From Saprospiraceae bacterium (lineage in GTDB: Bacteria; Bacteroidota; Bacteroidia; Chitinophagales; Saprospiraceae), in the NCBI GenBank assembly GCA_029263015.1, contig JAJCYI010000003.1, positions 1 through 46,412 of the forward strand: 46,412 bases of DNA, given 5' to 3'. How positions within the stretch are numbered: position 1 is the first letter of the stretch; every line of letters begins with the position of its first letter. A program made the position numbers and the translations under genes. Shown piece by piece: positions 24,990-34,900 of the stretch. The notes beneath the pieces are model-generated. The model had not been told where the DNA came from, made no database searches, and was given only the letters and a program-made list of their open reading frames with translations.

Positions 24990-26084
24990 ATGGAAATAGA
25001 AAAACAAAAGGTAGTCGAGGCATTATACACCGTAATTGACCCAAATTCAGGGAAAGATATTATCAAAGCCCGCATGGTGGAGCAACTACAGGTGGATGGC
25101 AACAATGTCAACTTCAACTTGATCTTGCCTTCATTGAATGGCCCAAACAAACAAAACTTGATTTTTGATTGCGTTGGTGCAGTGAAAGAAACCTATCCTG
25201 AAGCGGAGGTCAACGTGCATGTGGTCGCCAAAACCCCCAATTCACAAGCCAGTCCTACACCAATCTCCCAAGTCAAAAATATCATTGCCATTGCTTCTGG
25301 AAAAGGTGGTGTAGGTAAATCAACCGTCGCTACCAATATTGCCCTTGGCCTTAAGCAACTAGGCGCCAAAGTCGGTTTGGTGGATGCCGACCTTTATGGC
25401 CCCTCCATCCCAACCATGCTCGGATTGAAAGGATCCCGCCCCAAAGTTGTGGATGTTGATGGCAAACCGAAGATAACGCCCCTCAGAGTCTATGACATGC
25501 AGGTAATGTCCATTGGGTTTATCATTGAACCACAACAAGCTGTGGTATTACGTGGCCCAAGGTTGGCAGGAATTATCAAACAGTTTTTTAATGATGTATT
25601 GTGGGAGCCCTTGGATTACCTGATCGTTGATCTGCCACCAGGTACTGGAGACATTCAACTTACCTTGGTTCAAACTGTTCCAGTCACTGGTGCCGTTATG
25701 GTAACAACCCCACAGGATGTAGCAGTTGCGGATGCAGTGAAAGCGATGAACATGTTTCTTTTACCGTCGGTAAATGTTCCAATATTAGGAGTGGTCGAAA
25801 ATATGTCTTGGTTTACGCCCGAAGATTTACCAGACAGGAAATATTATTTGTTCGGTGAGGGCGGTGGCAACCAGTTGGCAAAAATGAGCAACAGCCCCTT
25901 ACTTGGACAAGTACCGATTGTTCAGGGAATCAGGGAAGGGGGAGATAAAGGCAAGCCAATCATCACAGACTCTGATTCAATCGTTGCCAGTTCATTTATG
26001 AATGTGGCCAAAAGCATTTCCGAACAGGTGTCAATCCGCAACGAACATGCAGAGCCAACACAAGTCGTGAAAATGCAAAGCTGA
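24990..26084 (+). CDS. mrp: Mrp/ApbC-family Fe-S carrier ATPase
   Basis: The 364-residue cytoplasmic P-loop ATPase holds or transfers Fe-S clusters. Residues 1-95 form a MIP18/DUF59 domain. The ATPase domain carries the deviant Walker A GKGGVGKST at about residues 104-112, then VDADLYGPSIPTMLG and LIVDLPPGTGD. The CPxC motif often present in Mrp proteins is not visible; the position after VENMSWF reads TPEDLP, which I believe is usual for Bacteroidota members. The next gene is a NifU-like scaffold on the same strand, supporting a shared role in cluster assembly. Confidence 0.92.
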   Translation: MEIEKQKVVEALYTVIDPNSGKDIIKARMVEQLQVDGNNVNFNLILPSLNGPNKQNLIFDCVGAVKETYPEAEVNVHVVAKTPNSQASPTPISQVKNIIAIASGKGGVGKSTVATNIALGLKQLGAKVGLVDADLYGPSIPTMLGLKGSRPKVVDVDGKPKITPLRVYDMQVMSIGFIIEPQQAVVLRGPRLAGIIKQFFNDVLWEPLDYLIVDLPPGTGDIQLTLVQTVPVTGAVMVTTPQDVAVADAVKAMNMFLLPSVNVPILGVVENMSWFTPEDLPDRKYYLFGEGGGNQLAKMSNSPLLGQVPIVQGIREGGDKGKPIITDSDSIVASSFMNVAKSISEQVSIRNEHAEPTQVVKMQS

Positions 26085-26093
26085 TCCTTTTAA

Positions 26094-26160
26094 TTTCCTG
26101 CCTACCGGCAAACAGGTTAGTTACTTATTACTTTCCTGCTTGCCGGCAGGCAGGTTACTT
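26094..26160. repeat. Two tandem copies of a CCTGC-GCCGGC palindrome
   Basis: Two related palindromes, CCTGCCTACCGGCAAACAGG (26097-26116) and CCTGCTTGCCGGCAGGCAGG (26135-26154), are each followed by AGGTTA(g)TTACTT-like sequence, giving a unit of about 38 bp repeated twice between mrp and the NifU gene. Confidence 0.75.
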
Positions 26161-26174
26161 TTTACTTGAAAATA

Positions 26175-26441
26175 ATGGAAGTACAGGAAAAACAGGCATT
26201 GATGCAAAAAATTGACGAGGCGTTGAATGATCTCCGTCCTCACCTGGCAGCTGACGGAGGTGATGTTGAAGTCATTGACTTGACCGACGATATGACCGTC
26301 AAAGTAAAATGGTTGGGCAATTGCGAGAATTGTTTCATGTCAATTATGACCATGAAAGCTGGGGTAGAGCAAACCATTAAAAATAAATTCCCTGTTGTCA
26401 AAAATGTTGAAGCCATCAATGGTGTTGAAACCCCGGAATAA
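26175..26441 (+). CDS. NifU-like Fe-S scaffold protein
   Basis: The ATG at 26175 is preferred over an in-frame TTG at 26166. The 88-residue protein is a stand-alone NifU C-terminal domain with HLAADGGDVEVIDL and CENC (Cys50, Cys53), the pair that binds a Fe-S cluster at the dimer interface. Length and motifs match the NfuA-type scaffold domain. It follows mrp on the same strand after two palindromic repeats and probably works with it in delivering clusters to apo-proteins. Confidence 0.92.
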   Translation: MEVQEKQALMQKIDEALNDLRPHLAADGGDVEVIDLTDDMTVKVKWLGNCENCFMSIMTMKAGVEQTIKNKFPVVKNVEAINGVETPE

Positions 26442-26483
26442 TAGCATAGCTCGAATATCTCGGAACTTAAGAACTGTTGTATC

Positions 26484-26687
26484 ATGGAGAGACTAATTAA
26501 TGTAGATAAGGAAATATTAGGTGGCACACCTGTATTTATGGGAACTAGGGTACCCATAAAAAATTTATTCGATTATTTGGAAGAAGGGGAAGCGGTTTCC
26601 GAATTTCTGAAAGATTTCCCAACAGTAAAAAAGAAACAAGTAGATGATATCTTACAAATTTCGCATCAACTAATTATACGATTCTAA
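26484..26687 (+). CDS. DUF433 antitoxin-like protein, orphan
   Basis: The 67-residue protein contains [20 protein letters not shown] and [17 protein letters not shown], the DUF433 pattern. DUF433 proteins are usually DNA-binding antitoxins paired with a DUF5615/PIN-like nuclease gene just downstream. Here the next gene is pyrF and no toxin reading frame is present. The C-terminus ([10 protein letters not shown]) is short compared with the usual 70-80 residues, so the pair may have lost its toxin with part of the antitoxin end. Confidence 0.8.
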   Translation: MERLINVDKEILGGTPVFMGTRVPIKNLFDYLEEGEAVSEFLKDFPTVKKKQVDDILQISHQLIIRF

Positions 26688-26757
26688 ACACCTCATTTAC
26701 AGTATATTAAAAAATGAAAACTGCCTCACACAGGCACAATGCACTACAAATTCCACA

Positions 26758-27576
26758 ATGACCCGCCAGCAACTTTTTGAGCAGATAATCACAAAACGAT
26801 CCTTCCTTTGCATTGGACTTGATTCAGATCCTGCTCGCATCCCAAAACATTTATTGAGCTTGGAAGACCCCGTTTTTGAATTCAACCGTCAGATCGTAGA
26901 AGCCACTCATGACCTTTGCGTAGCATACAAACCCAACCTTGCATTTTACGAGGCGCAAGGGGCAGATGGTTGGAGGAGCCTCGAAAAAACATTGCAAATT
27001 ATCCCAGAAAATATATTCACCATTGCTGATGCTAAACGAGGCGACATCGGAAATACTTCCCGACAATATGCTAAAGCATTTTTTATAAATTTAAATTTCG
27101 ATTCCATCACCGTCGCACCATACATGGGGCAGGACAGTGTTGAACCTTTTCTCGGATTTGAAAACAAATGGGTTGTTTTATTGGCCCTGACCTCCAACAA
27201 GGGCAGCCACGATTTCCAATTTGCGAACCAGGACAATGGCGAGCCACTTTTTGAAAAAGTAATGAAAAAGGCACAGGAATGGGGGTCGCCTGACAACTTG
27301 ATGTTCGTGACCGGAGCCACTCATCCTGAAAAATTCGAGGAGATAAGGCGAATCGCCCCAGACAATTTTCTACTTGTCCCAGGTATCGGTGCACAAGGCG
27401 GTGACTTAAAGGAAGTTTGCCGTTATGGTATGAATAAACAAGTTGGCCTTTTGGTCAATTCTTCCAGAGGCATAATTTTCGCAGGTGACGGAGAAGACTT
27501 CGCCCAGCAAGCAAGACAAGCGGCACTTGAAATTCAACAGCAAATGTCACAAGTTTTGGATAATTTTACCGTTTGA
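26758..27576 (+). CDS. pyrF: Orotidine 5'-phosphate decarboxylase, type 2
   Basis: The 272-residue enzyme converts OMP to UMP, the last step of de novo pyrimidine synthesis. [14 protein letters not shown] starts the barrel, and [17 protein letters not shown] near residues 88-102 contains the Lys-Asp catalytic array of type 2 enzymes. The phosphate-binding end is [11 protein letters not shown]. It is longer than the enterobacterial form, as usual for this subgroup. pyrE lies about 2.5 kb downstream on the other strand, so the pyrimidine genes are near one another but not in one operon. Confidence 0.95.
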   Translation: MTRQQLFEQIITKRSFLCIGLDSDPARIPKHLLSLEDPVFEFNRQIVEATHDLCVAYKPNLAFYEAQGADGWRSLEKTLQIIPENIFTIADAKRGDIGNTSRQYAKAFFINLNFDSITVAPYMGQDSVEPFLGFENKWVVLLALTSNKGSHDFQFANQDNGEPLFEKVMKKAQEWGSPDNLMFVTGATHPEKFEEIRRIAPDNFLLVPGIGAQGGDLKEVCRYGMNKQVGLLVNSSRGIIFAGDGEDFAQQARQAALEIQQQMSQVLDNFTV

Positions 27577-27709
27577 GGAGTCAGGGGTCAGAGACATGAG
27601 ACGCAGGGAGGTGTTGACCAAAAGTTATTAATAGTTGTTTTCAAAAATATATTATGCGCCAAGTTTTCTGAATCAACCTGACTCCTGACTCCTAAAAACC
27701 TGACTCCTC
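27575..27709. repeat. Inverted GACTCCTGA-type repeats after pyrF
   Basis: GAGGAGTCAGGGGTCAG (27575-27591), starting at the pyrF stop, is inverted relative to CCTGACTCCTGACTCCT (27677-27693), and a third CCTGACTCCTC follows at 27699-27709. The 164-bp spacer around them has no gene. Confidence 0.6.
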
Positions 27710-27740
27710 TTCACATTCACAATTAAAAATTACTCATGTC

Positions 27741-28616
27741 ATGAGAAAGTTATTTCAGATTTTCGCCCTTTCCATTATCCCAGCGCTGGGATTTTCACAA
27801 CATTTGGAAGCAGGCATCCTGGTGGGCACGTCCAATTACATTGGTGACCTTTCCAACAATTCAAGCAACATATATTTAGGAGAGAGCAAACTCGCATTTG
27901 GGGTTTTAGCAAAATACAACATCAACTATAGGTTTGCAGTACGCGCAGGGCTGAATTATATGAATGTCTCTGGCAGTGATGCAAACGTGAAAAACGACGA
28001 TTTTGTTAGAACGAGGAATTTGAGTTTCAATTCACGAATCATGGAGTTCTCCCTGATCGGTGAATTTAATTTCCCTGGCTACCAGGCTTATGGGTTGGCC
28101 ATGCCTGTTTCACCCTATTTGTTTGGTGGAATTTCATTTATCAATTACAAGCCCCGAGCACGCTATGAAGGCAACTGGGTAGACCTGCAACCCCTTGGCA
28201 CAGAAGGTCAAGGAATGGCGGGAAGGGATGCAAAATACAGTTTAAGTGACATAGCCATTCCTTTTGGAATTGGCGTAAAATACGCACTGACCGACAAGAT
28301 CAACCTTGGCCTTGAACTTGGTGCACGATATGCGCTGACCGATTACCTTGATGATGTTGGCGGCACTTACGTTTCCTTTAGTGAACTCTCAGCTGGCAAT
28401 GGGGAAATGGCCGCAGCCCTTGGTAACCGCACCGGAGAATTGCTTGAAAACAACGAGCCAGTCGTTGTCGAAACAGGTACCCAACGGGGCGACCAAAAAA
28501 GCAATGATTGGTTTTTCATTCTCGGTGCCACAGTAACTTATAATTTTATGGACAACGGGCTGATGGGCAGCCGGGGGAGGTCGAGGAAAAAAGCAGGGTG
28601 CAAGACTGGGTTTTAG
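27741..28616 (+). CDS. Outer-membrane beta-barrel protein (DUF6089-like)
   Basis: The 291-residue protein has a short signal peptide (FALSIIPALGFSQ) and starts its mature part with HLEAGILVGTSNYIGDL, a start I associate with the DUF6089 family of Bacteroidota barrels. GVKYALTDKINLGLELGARY and GATVTYNFMD are transmembrane-strand-like. Some family members have been linked to type IX secretion; that role here is only a possibility. A long hairpin terminator follows the stop codon. Confidence 0.75.
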   Translation: MRKLFQIFALSIIPALGFSQHLEAGILVGTSNYIGDLSNNSSNIYLGESKLAFGVLAKYNINYRFAVRAGLNYMNVSGSDANVKNDDFVRTRNLSFNSRIMEFSLIGEFNFPGYQAYGLAMPVSPYLFGGISFINYKPRARYEGNWVDLQPLGTEGQGMAGRDAKYSLSDIAIPFGIGVKYALTDKINLGLELGARYALTDYLDDVGGTYVSFSELSAGNGEMAAALGNRTGELLENNEPVVVETGTQRGDQKSNDWFFILGATVTYNFMDNGLMGSRGRSRKKAGCKTGF

Positions 28617-28631
28617 GGCGCTACAATCAAA

Positions 28632-28682
28632 CCGATAAAAAAAGTGGCAATGAATTATAATTCATTGCCACTTTTTTATCGG
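28632..28682. terminator. Long bidirectional hairpin terminator
   Basis: CCGATAAAAAAAGTGGCAATGAATT-type arm (28632-28656) pairs with 28659-28682 almost perfectly, with one bulged A and a two-base loop. A/T tracts are built into both arms, so it can act in either direction between the barrel gene and the convergent M42 peptidase gene. Confidence 0.8.
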
Positions 28683-28830
28683 CTGGAAGTTGAAGACACA
28701 ATGCAAGTTGAGTGATGGCCATAACCAATATAAAAAGGCGAATGGCATAGCACTCAAATAACTGTCAATTATTCTTTCGATCAAATGCTCGCCCGACTAA
28801 TCACAATTCTCTAATCAACTAATCACTACA

Positions 28831-29907
28831 CTAAAAATATTTGAAACTCTGTCCATGCTCAATCTTGAGCAAGGTTTCGTAGATCAATTTGATCACATTT
28901 TTTACATCGGATTTGTGCGCCATTTCCACAGTAGTATGCATATACCGGAGCGGTAATGAAATCAATGCTGATGGCACCCCTCCATTACTGTAAGCAAAAG
29001 CATCGGTGTCAGTTCCAGTAGAACGCGAAGCAGCTTCACGTTGCACAGAAATCTTGTTTTCTTTAGCAGTATCAATAATCATTTCAAGTAATTTATTGTG
29101 AACTGCCGGAGCATAAGTCACAGATGGCCCATCCCCACATTTCACATCTCCAATCCTTTTCTTTTCCACCAGTGGTGTGTTGCTATCATGCGTCACGTCG
29201 GTCACAATGGCCACATTTGGTTGGATCGTGTCCGCAATCATTTGAGCCCCTCTCAGACCGATTTCTTCTTGCACAGAATTAACGACGTACAAAGAATATG
29301 GCAGTTTGACATTGTTTTCTTTAATCAAACGAGCTACCTCTGCGATGCAAAAACCACCCATCCTATTATCCAATGCCCGACCAACATAATAGCGGTCGTT
29401 CAACGTCATAAACTCATCTTCGTAGGTAATTACACAACCCACGTGGATATTCATTTTCTCCACCTCTTTTTTGTCTTTCGCCCCAACATCAATGAAAATG
29501 TTACCCGCTTTTGGTGTCAGCTTTGATTCAGCAGTACGGGTATGGATGGCCGGCCACCCAAATACACCTTTTACGATTCCTTTTTTTGTGTGGATATTCA
29601 CTCTTTTGGAAGGCGCAATCTGGTGATCACTGCCACCATTCCTTATGACGTGGATAAATCCTTCATCAGTAATAAAATTAACGAACCAGGAAATCTCATC
29701 GGCATGGCCTTCGATCACAACTTTGTAACCAGTACCTGGATTGATTATCCCATAAGCGGTTCCATAATTATCCAAATGCCATTCATCAATATAAGGATCA
29801 ATGTAGTTCAGCCAAAGCTTTTGACCTGGTGCTTCAAATCCTGTTGGAGAGGCATTGTCTAAATAGGTTTTGAGGAATTTTTCTGAATCGGCCGTTATCA
29901 ATGACAT
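28831..29907 (-). CDS. M42-family glutamyl/general aminopeptidase
   Basis: The 358-residue cytoplasmic metallo-aminopeptidase has the full set of M42 residues: His68 (EGHADE), Asp180 (RALDNR), Glu214-Glu215 (VQEEIG), Asp237 (VTDVTH) and His324 (RYMHTTVE). These bind two metal ions and the catalytic base. The family forms large tetrahedral complexes that trim peptides from the N-terminus, though some members were first described as cellulases. The gene stands alone between the terminator and pyrE. Confidence 0.92.
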   Translation of the reverse strand: MSLITADSEKFLKTYLDNASPTGFEAPGQKLWLNYIDPYIDEWHLDNYGTAYGIINPGTGYKVVIEGHADEISWFVNFITDEGFIHVIRNGGSDHQIAPSKRVNIHTKKGIVKGVFGWPAIHTRTAESKLTPKAGNIFIDVGAKDKKEVEKMNIHVGCVITYEDEFMTLNDRYYVGRALDNRMGGFCIAEVARLIKENNVKLPYSLYVVNSVQEEIGLRGAQMIADTIQPNVAIVTDVTHDSNTPLVEKKRIGDVKCGDGPSVTYAPAVHNKLLEMIIDTAKENKISVQREAASRSTGTDTDAFAYSNGGVPSALISLPLRYMHTTVEMAHKSDVKNVIKLIYETLLKIEHGQSFKYF

Positions 29908-30090
29908 CTATTTATCGCTTGTTTAAAACTCCCAGTCTCACTTTGGCCACCAGGAATTTGGTTGATGAAATTATTAATTAAAGTCAAAATGTAAAATGAT
30001 GAATGTAAAATCTAAAAGTTTAAACGTGTCCAAGCAATTTTAAAGAATTGAAAATCAATTAATTACTGGGTGGCTATCACTAAAAACTCA
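29908..30090. other. Intergenic region, M42 gene and pyrE
   Basis: The 183-bp spacer has short AT-rich words (aatgtaaaatgatgaatgtaaaat, 29988-30012) resembling those upstream of the ribF fusion. No terminator or conserved promoter motif was found. Confidence 0.35.
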
Positions 30091-30714
30091 TCACTCACTC
30101 CCCCCCACTTGCGTCCTCCACGTCGTTAGCAGATCCACGTCAATCAAATTGATAAATTTGCTTGAAAGTGCTTCCCGGATCATTACATCGTAATTTGACA
30201 AAGTTTCCAGTTGGCAATTGGCCGATTTAAAAGCATTTACAGCCTTCTCAAAGTTATAACTGAAAACGGCTACCACACCTACCACCTCCACGCCATAATC
30301 CCTCAAGGCACTGACCGCTGCCAAACTGCTGCCACCTGTAGATATAAGGTCTTCTACCACTAAAACTCTCGACCCTTTCTCCAAAAACCCTTCTATCTGG
30401 TTCTGTCGCCCATGTTCTTTGGGCTTGCTCCTAACATATGCAAAAGGCAAGCCCAATGATTCTGCCAGCAACAGGCCATGTGCAATCCCTGCGGTTGCTA
30501 CGCCCGCAACTGCATCAAAGTTGCTAAATTCTTTGGATTTTTCGGTCAATCCTGATTTCAGCAATCTCCTGATTTCAGGATAGGACAGGGTAATCCTGTT
30601 GTCACAATAAATGGGGGAAACGATACCCGATGCCCAAGTAAAGGGCTTTTGTGGGCTTAACTTAATTGCTTTTATTTGCAGCAGTTGCTTTGCAACTTCA
30701 GATGCGATATTCAC
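30091..30714 (-). CDS. pyrE: Orotate phosphoribosyltransferase
   Basis: The 207-residue enzyme adds phosphoribose from PRPP to orotate, just before PyrF. The PRPP loop VLVVEDLISTGGSS is at residues 117-130, and FTWASGIVSPIYCDNR at 25-40 is the typical orotate-site region. The start codon is GTG. The gene diverges from the Nudix gene, with a perfect 20-bp palindrome in the intergenic region that might control it. Confidence 0.95.
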   Translation of the reverse strand: MNIASEVAKQLLQIKAIKLSPQKPFTWASGIVSPIYCDNRITLSYPEIRRLLKSGLTEKSKEFSNFDAVAGVATAGIAHGLLLAESLGLPFAYVRSKPKEHGRQNQIEGFLEKGSRVLVVEDLISTGGSSLAAVSALRDYGVEVVGVVAVFSYNFEKAVNAFKSANCQLETLSNYDVMIREALSSKFINLIDVDLLTTWRTQVGGSE

Positions 30715-30750
30715 GATGAATCGTATTTGCCTTAGGAGTTCAAAACTGTT

Positions 30751-30770
30751 AGGATCATTTAAATGATCCT
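30751..30770. promoter_or_regulatory. 20-bp perfect palindrome between pyrE and Nudix genes
   Basis: AGGATCATTTAAATGATCCT is fully self-complementary and sits 37 bp upstream of the pyrE start and 21 bp upstream of the Nudix start. Position and symmetry fit an operator for a dimeric regulator; a REP-like hairpin is the alternative. Confidence 0.5.
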
Positions 30771-30791
30771 TAGTTTCAAAAATGACGGCAA

Positions 30792-31427
30792 ATGTATAAA
30801 ATTTACATTAACGAAACCCCGCTAATACTTACTACTATTGAAGATGCCGCAGGATTTGGCCCTGCAAGTGAAAAAATCCTGATACTTAGGTATGCAGGTA
30901 AAAAGAAATTCCTGCTCAACATCATCAATCAACTGGAGAATAGTGACCGGTTTGAAATGGTCGTGGTATTTTATTCTGACCTCGAAGCTTTATGGGAAAC
31001 GTTTTGTAATTGTTTTAAAATAATCGAAGCTGCTGGGGGCGCTGTTTTCAATGAGGAAGGAAATATATTGATGATTTTCCGCCGTGGGTTCTGGGATTTA
31101 CCAAAAGGAAAAATCGATTCGGGCGAAACCAATAAAAATGCTGCTGTAAGAGAGGTCCAAGAAGAAACAGGCCTGATGGATATATCCCTTGGGGAGCACC
31201 TTTTGGACACCTATCATACTTATTCCTTAAAAGGAAAACGCATTTTAAAAAGAACATTTTGGTACCAGATGCAAACGACCCAAGCTGCTTTGACTCCTCA
31301 AACGGAGGAGGACATTGAGGAGGCCGTTTGGGTTGACTTCGACGAATTCCTTTCTGTGCCCAATAAAGTGTACGGCAATATCTTGGACGTTCTTAACACT
31401 ACAAAATCAAAAAAGGAGCATGGATAA
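30792..31427 (+). CDS. Nudix hydrolase
   Basis: The 211-residue protein has an N-terminal domain of about 80 residues with no recognised motif, then a Nudix fold. The Nudix box (residues 106-128) reads GKIDSGETNKNAAVREVQEE-TGL, with all conserved Gly, Glu and Arg residues for Mg-dependent pyrophosphate bond cleavage. The substrate is likely a nucleotide derivative but cannot be read from the sequence. The gene overlaps the cytosine deaminase start by 8 bp, so they are probably cotranscribed. Confidence 0.9.
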   Translation: MYKIYINETPLILTTIEDAAGFGPASEKILILRYAGKKKFLLNIINQLENSDRFEMVVVFYSDLEALWETFCNCFKIIEAAGGAVFNEEGNILMIFRRGFWDLPKGKIDSGETNKNAAVREVQEETGLMDISLGEHLLDTYHTYSLKGKRILKRTFWYQMQTTQAALTPQTEEDIEEAVWVDFDEFLSVPNKVYGNILDVLNTTKSKKEHG

Positions 31428-31857
31428 ATTTATGGAAGCTGCCTATAACGAAGCCCTCAAAAGTTACAACGAAGGAGGCATCCCCATCGGCTCAGTATTG
31501 GTCCACAATGGCAAAATCATTGGCCGGGGCCACAACCAAAGGGTACAAAAAGGCAGCGCCATACTGCATGGAGAAATGGATGCCCTTGAAAATGCTGGCC
31601 GCCTGCCTGCTTCCACTTATCGGGAATGCATTATTTATACAACCCTCTCACCCTGTTCGATGTGTTCCGGAACCATGTTACTTTATGGCATTCCAAAAGT
31701 CGTGATTGGAGAGAACAAAACCTTTCTTGGACAGGAAGATTGGTTGAAGCAAAATGGGATCGAATTGCAGATCATCGACAGCCAGGCCTGTATTGATTTG
31801 ATGGAAAAATTCATTAGTGAAAAACCAGAAATTTGGAATGAGGACATTGGGGAATAA
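31420..31857 (+). CDS. Cytosine deaminase, Fcy1 (yeast)-like
   Basis: The start at 31420 follows a good AAGGAG. The 145-residue zinc enzyme has HGE (His50, Glu52) and PCSMC (Cys79, Cys82) for the metal and catalytic proton shuttle. It matches yeast Fcy1 closely: GRGHNQRVQKGSAILHGE, TTLSPCSMCSGTMLLYGIP and the C-terminal WNEDIGE correspond to the same segments of that enzyme. It should deaminate cytosine to uracil for salvage. The context of pyrE, pyrF and a Nudix gene is consistent. A related nucleoside or base deaminase activity remains possible. Confidence 0.85.
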   Translation: MDKFMEAAYNEALKSYNEGGIPIGSVLVHNGKIIGRGHNQRVQKGSAILHGEMDALENAGRLPASTYRECIIYTTLSPCSMCSGTMLLYGIPKVVIGENKTFLGQEDWLKQNGIELQIIDSQACIDLMEKFISEKPEIWNEDIGE

Positions 31858-31928
31858 TAATTAATGATTGATGAACGATGATTTATTTATCATGTCATCA
31901 ATCAACAATAATAATTCATAAATCAATT

Positions 31929-34900
31929 TTGAAAATACGTCGAATATCATTGAGAAACCTCCATTCTATCAGGGGGAATGTGGAAATCGATTTTACCAAA
32001 ACCCCTTTGGTCGAGAGTGGGCTGTTTGCCATCACTGGTGATACGGGTGCCGGAAAAACGACCATCCTTGATGCAGTCACCCTGGCGTTATATGGAAATC
32101 TTTGCCGCAAGTCGGATGCTCGTGAAACCCTTTCGTATGGTTCGGAAGAAGGTATGGCTGAATGCGAATTTGAGGCCAAGGGAAGACGTTTTTTGGCGCA
32201 ATGGCGGGTCCGGCAAACAAAATCTAAAAAACCTGGGCAGGGCCTGAAAACAGAAAGGTCGGTGGCGGAATGGGAAGAAAAAAGCAGTGAATTCCACATA
32301 GTCGCAGAGCGGAGGGTTCGGGAAGTGAACAGTTTCATAGAACAAGTCACAGGCTTGGATTTTCCTCGTTTCACTCGTTCAGTGATGTTAGCCCAAGGGG
32401 ATTTTGCAGCATTTTTAAAGGCCAACGAAAAAGAGCGCAGCGACCTCTTGGAGCGGATCACAGGAACTGAAATCTATTCAGAACTCTCAAAAGCTGCACT
32501 GGAAAGGAAAAATCTGGAGAAATCGCAACTGGACACCCTTACTGAAAAAAGGGATGCCCTCAATATTTTTTCAAAAGAAGAAATAAAAGGGATAAAGGCT
32601 GCTTACAAGCAAAAACAGAAAGAGCACAAGGCCAATAAAAAGACACTGGAAAAAGCGAAGAAGAGTCTCCAGCATTTGCAATTGTTGGAAAAACTGGAAC
32701 GAGAGGAACAAATGGTCACTGTGGCTATAGCCAAATTAAATGAACGTTTTGCTGATTTCAAAGAAGACAATATAAAGTTGGAGTTGCACAAAAAAACCTT
32801 GCCGCTCCACCCCACCCTGGCCCGTTTTGATGACAAATCGGCTGAGATAGATTTGATCAAAAAAAATATCGATTTGCTTACTGGACAGACAGGAAAATTA
32901 GAACAGGAAGAAGCTTCACTTCAAGTTGTTTTCTTGGAAAAAAAGAAAGCATTCGACATCCTGCGAAAAGAACAACCAAAGTCCATTCGCCTGTTTGACC
33001 AAGTATCTATTTTGGACACTAAAATTCAGGGTTTGGAAGGAACATTTCAAAAACAAAAAACCGAACAACATGAGGGGCTGAAGCAATTACAGACTGCCAA
33101 AAAGGAACATTCAGCACTTGAATCAAAAATCGCTGTCCATTGTGAAGTCATTGAAAACTTGACCGCATGGCTAAAAAAAAACAAAGCCTGGGAATACCTT
33201 CCAAAAGACCTTCCCACCATTGCCCACATCCGATCAAGCCTTAATGAGAATATTGTTGGACAAAAAGAATTGAAGTTGAAGATTGGGTCGTCCAATGAAA
33301 AACTGTTACAGATTGAATCGCTCAACAAACAGATTAATAAAAGTTTACTATCCGAAAATAATACCCTCGGAAACTTTATTGCCAGTTTCAATGAAAAAGC
33401 CCAGAAAGGGTTCACTAGCAGTCGCCACGACCTCCTCGAAAAGTTGAACAGGGACATCGAGACCATTTCTGAACAACAAAACCACCTCACCCAATTGAAT
33501 GGCCTGAGCAGCGATTATAGCAAAACCATTTCAGAAATAAACGCCCTGGAAAGTGAATTGGGAAACCTCCGCAGCGAGGAACTCATTTTGGACCAAGCTT
33601 TTCTCAGCGCGGTAGAGCAAGGTCAAGAGGCTGAGGGAATCCTGCATTTCAAACAGGAAATTTACCGGCAGCAGCAGTCTATTGCCAATTATGAAAAAGA
33701 CCGGGCCGCTCTTGCCAAGGACGAGCCATGCCCACTATGCTTTTCGACCGAACACCCATTCAGGGATACGGGTTTTGAGGCGTACATCGATAAAGCAAAA
33801 GCAGAATTAGTAATAGCTGAAAAATTTAATAAAGAAAATCTGGAGGCGAAGAACAAGCTGGTAAAAAGGCATCTGGAAATTGCTTCCAAAATACAGCAAC
33901 TGGGTGGTGAACCATCAGGGCAGCTTGGGAAACTAAAAAGTCAGTTGCTGGGGATTGAAAAGAAAATGGCAGTTCTTTTACCCAATTTGAACGGAGAGGA
34001 TTTTTCACGTTCTTATGGGGATTGGTTGATGAAAAAAATAAATGGGTTTGAAGAAAATCTAAAATCTAAAAAAGAAACCCGGAAGCACCTCGTCGAACTT
34101 AATAGTCAACTTTCCACTCAGGAAGACATCGTTCGTAAACTCGAAACCCAATTGAAAGACAGCGAGTTTGAGGAGTTGGAAATAAAAAAAAGCCAACAGC
34201 ACTACCAACAAAATTTAACCGACCTGACAATAAAATTTGTACAATTCACCAATGACCTCAACCTATTGGTAGGGAAATATGGTTACAACTTTTCTATGGG
34301 GGAGGCCAAGGCCATGTTTACCGATTTGGAAAAAAAGGAAAAACTGTTTTCCAACAACCAGGAATCATTCGATCAGCACCAACAGCAATTGGCCCTCGAC
34401 AGGCAATCACTTCAACAGGTTCAAAAATCAATTGCTGTATTGGAACTAAAAAACAAGACACTCGAAAAAGAACTGGAGAAAGAGACTTTGCACCTCAACC
34501 AATTGAAAACCAAACGGATAGCGCTTTTTGGCGATAAAATCCCAAACGATGAAAGGGAACAATTCATCCACAAACTGGAGCAATTGGAAACCAGCCTGGA
34601 CGTCCATCGCACCCATTTCGAAAAAACAAAAAGTAGTCTTGCCATAACCAAGCAATCTTTGGAAACGGAAAACCGCCGTTTGGAAAAAGAGAAAAATGTC
34701 TTTGGAAAAATCAATGAGTCGCTTCAAAAAGGCGTGGCCAAGGCTGGTTTCGATGATTTTGAAGTGCTCAGGGCAGCCATTTTGCCGGAGGCAAAGGTGC
34801 AGCGGCTTCAGGTGAAATTAGAACGGCTGAAGCAGCAAGAAATCGAAACCAAGCAGCAAGAAAAATCAGTTGCCAACGCCCTCAAAACTGCCAGAAAAAA

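Noticed and set aside
31878-31928. ATG start of the SbcC frame 51 bp upstream
   Set aside because: The added residues do not match the family, which normally starts close to KIxxIRLxNL; the TTG at 31929 fits better.
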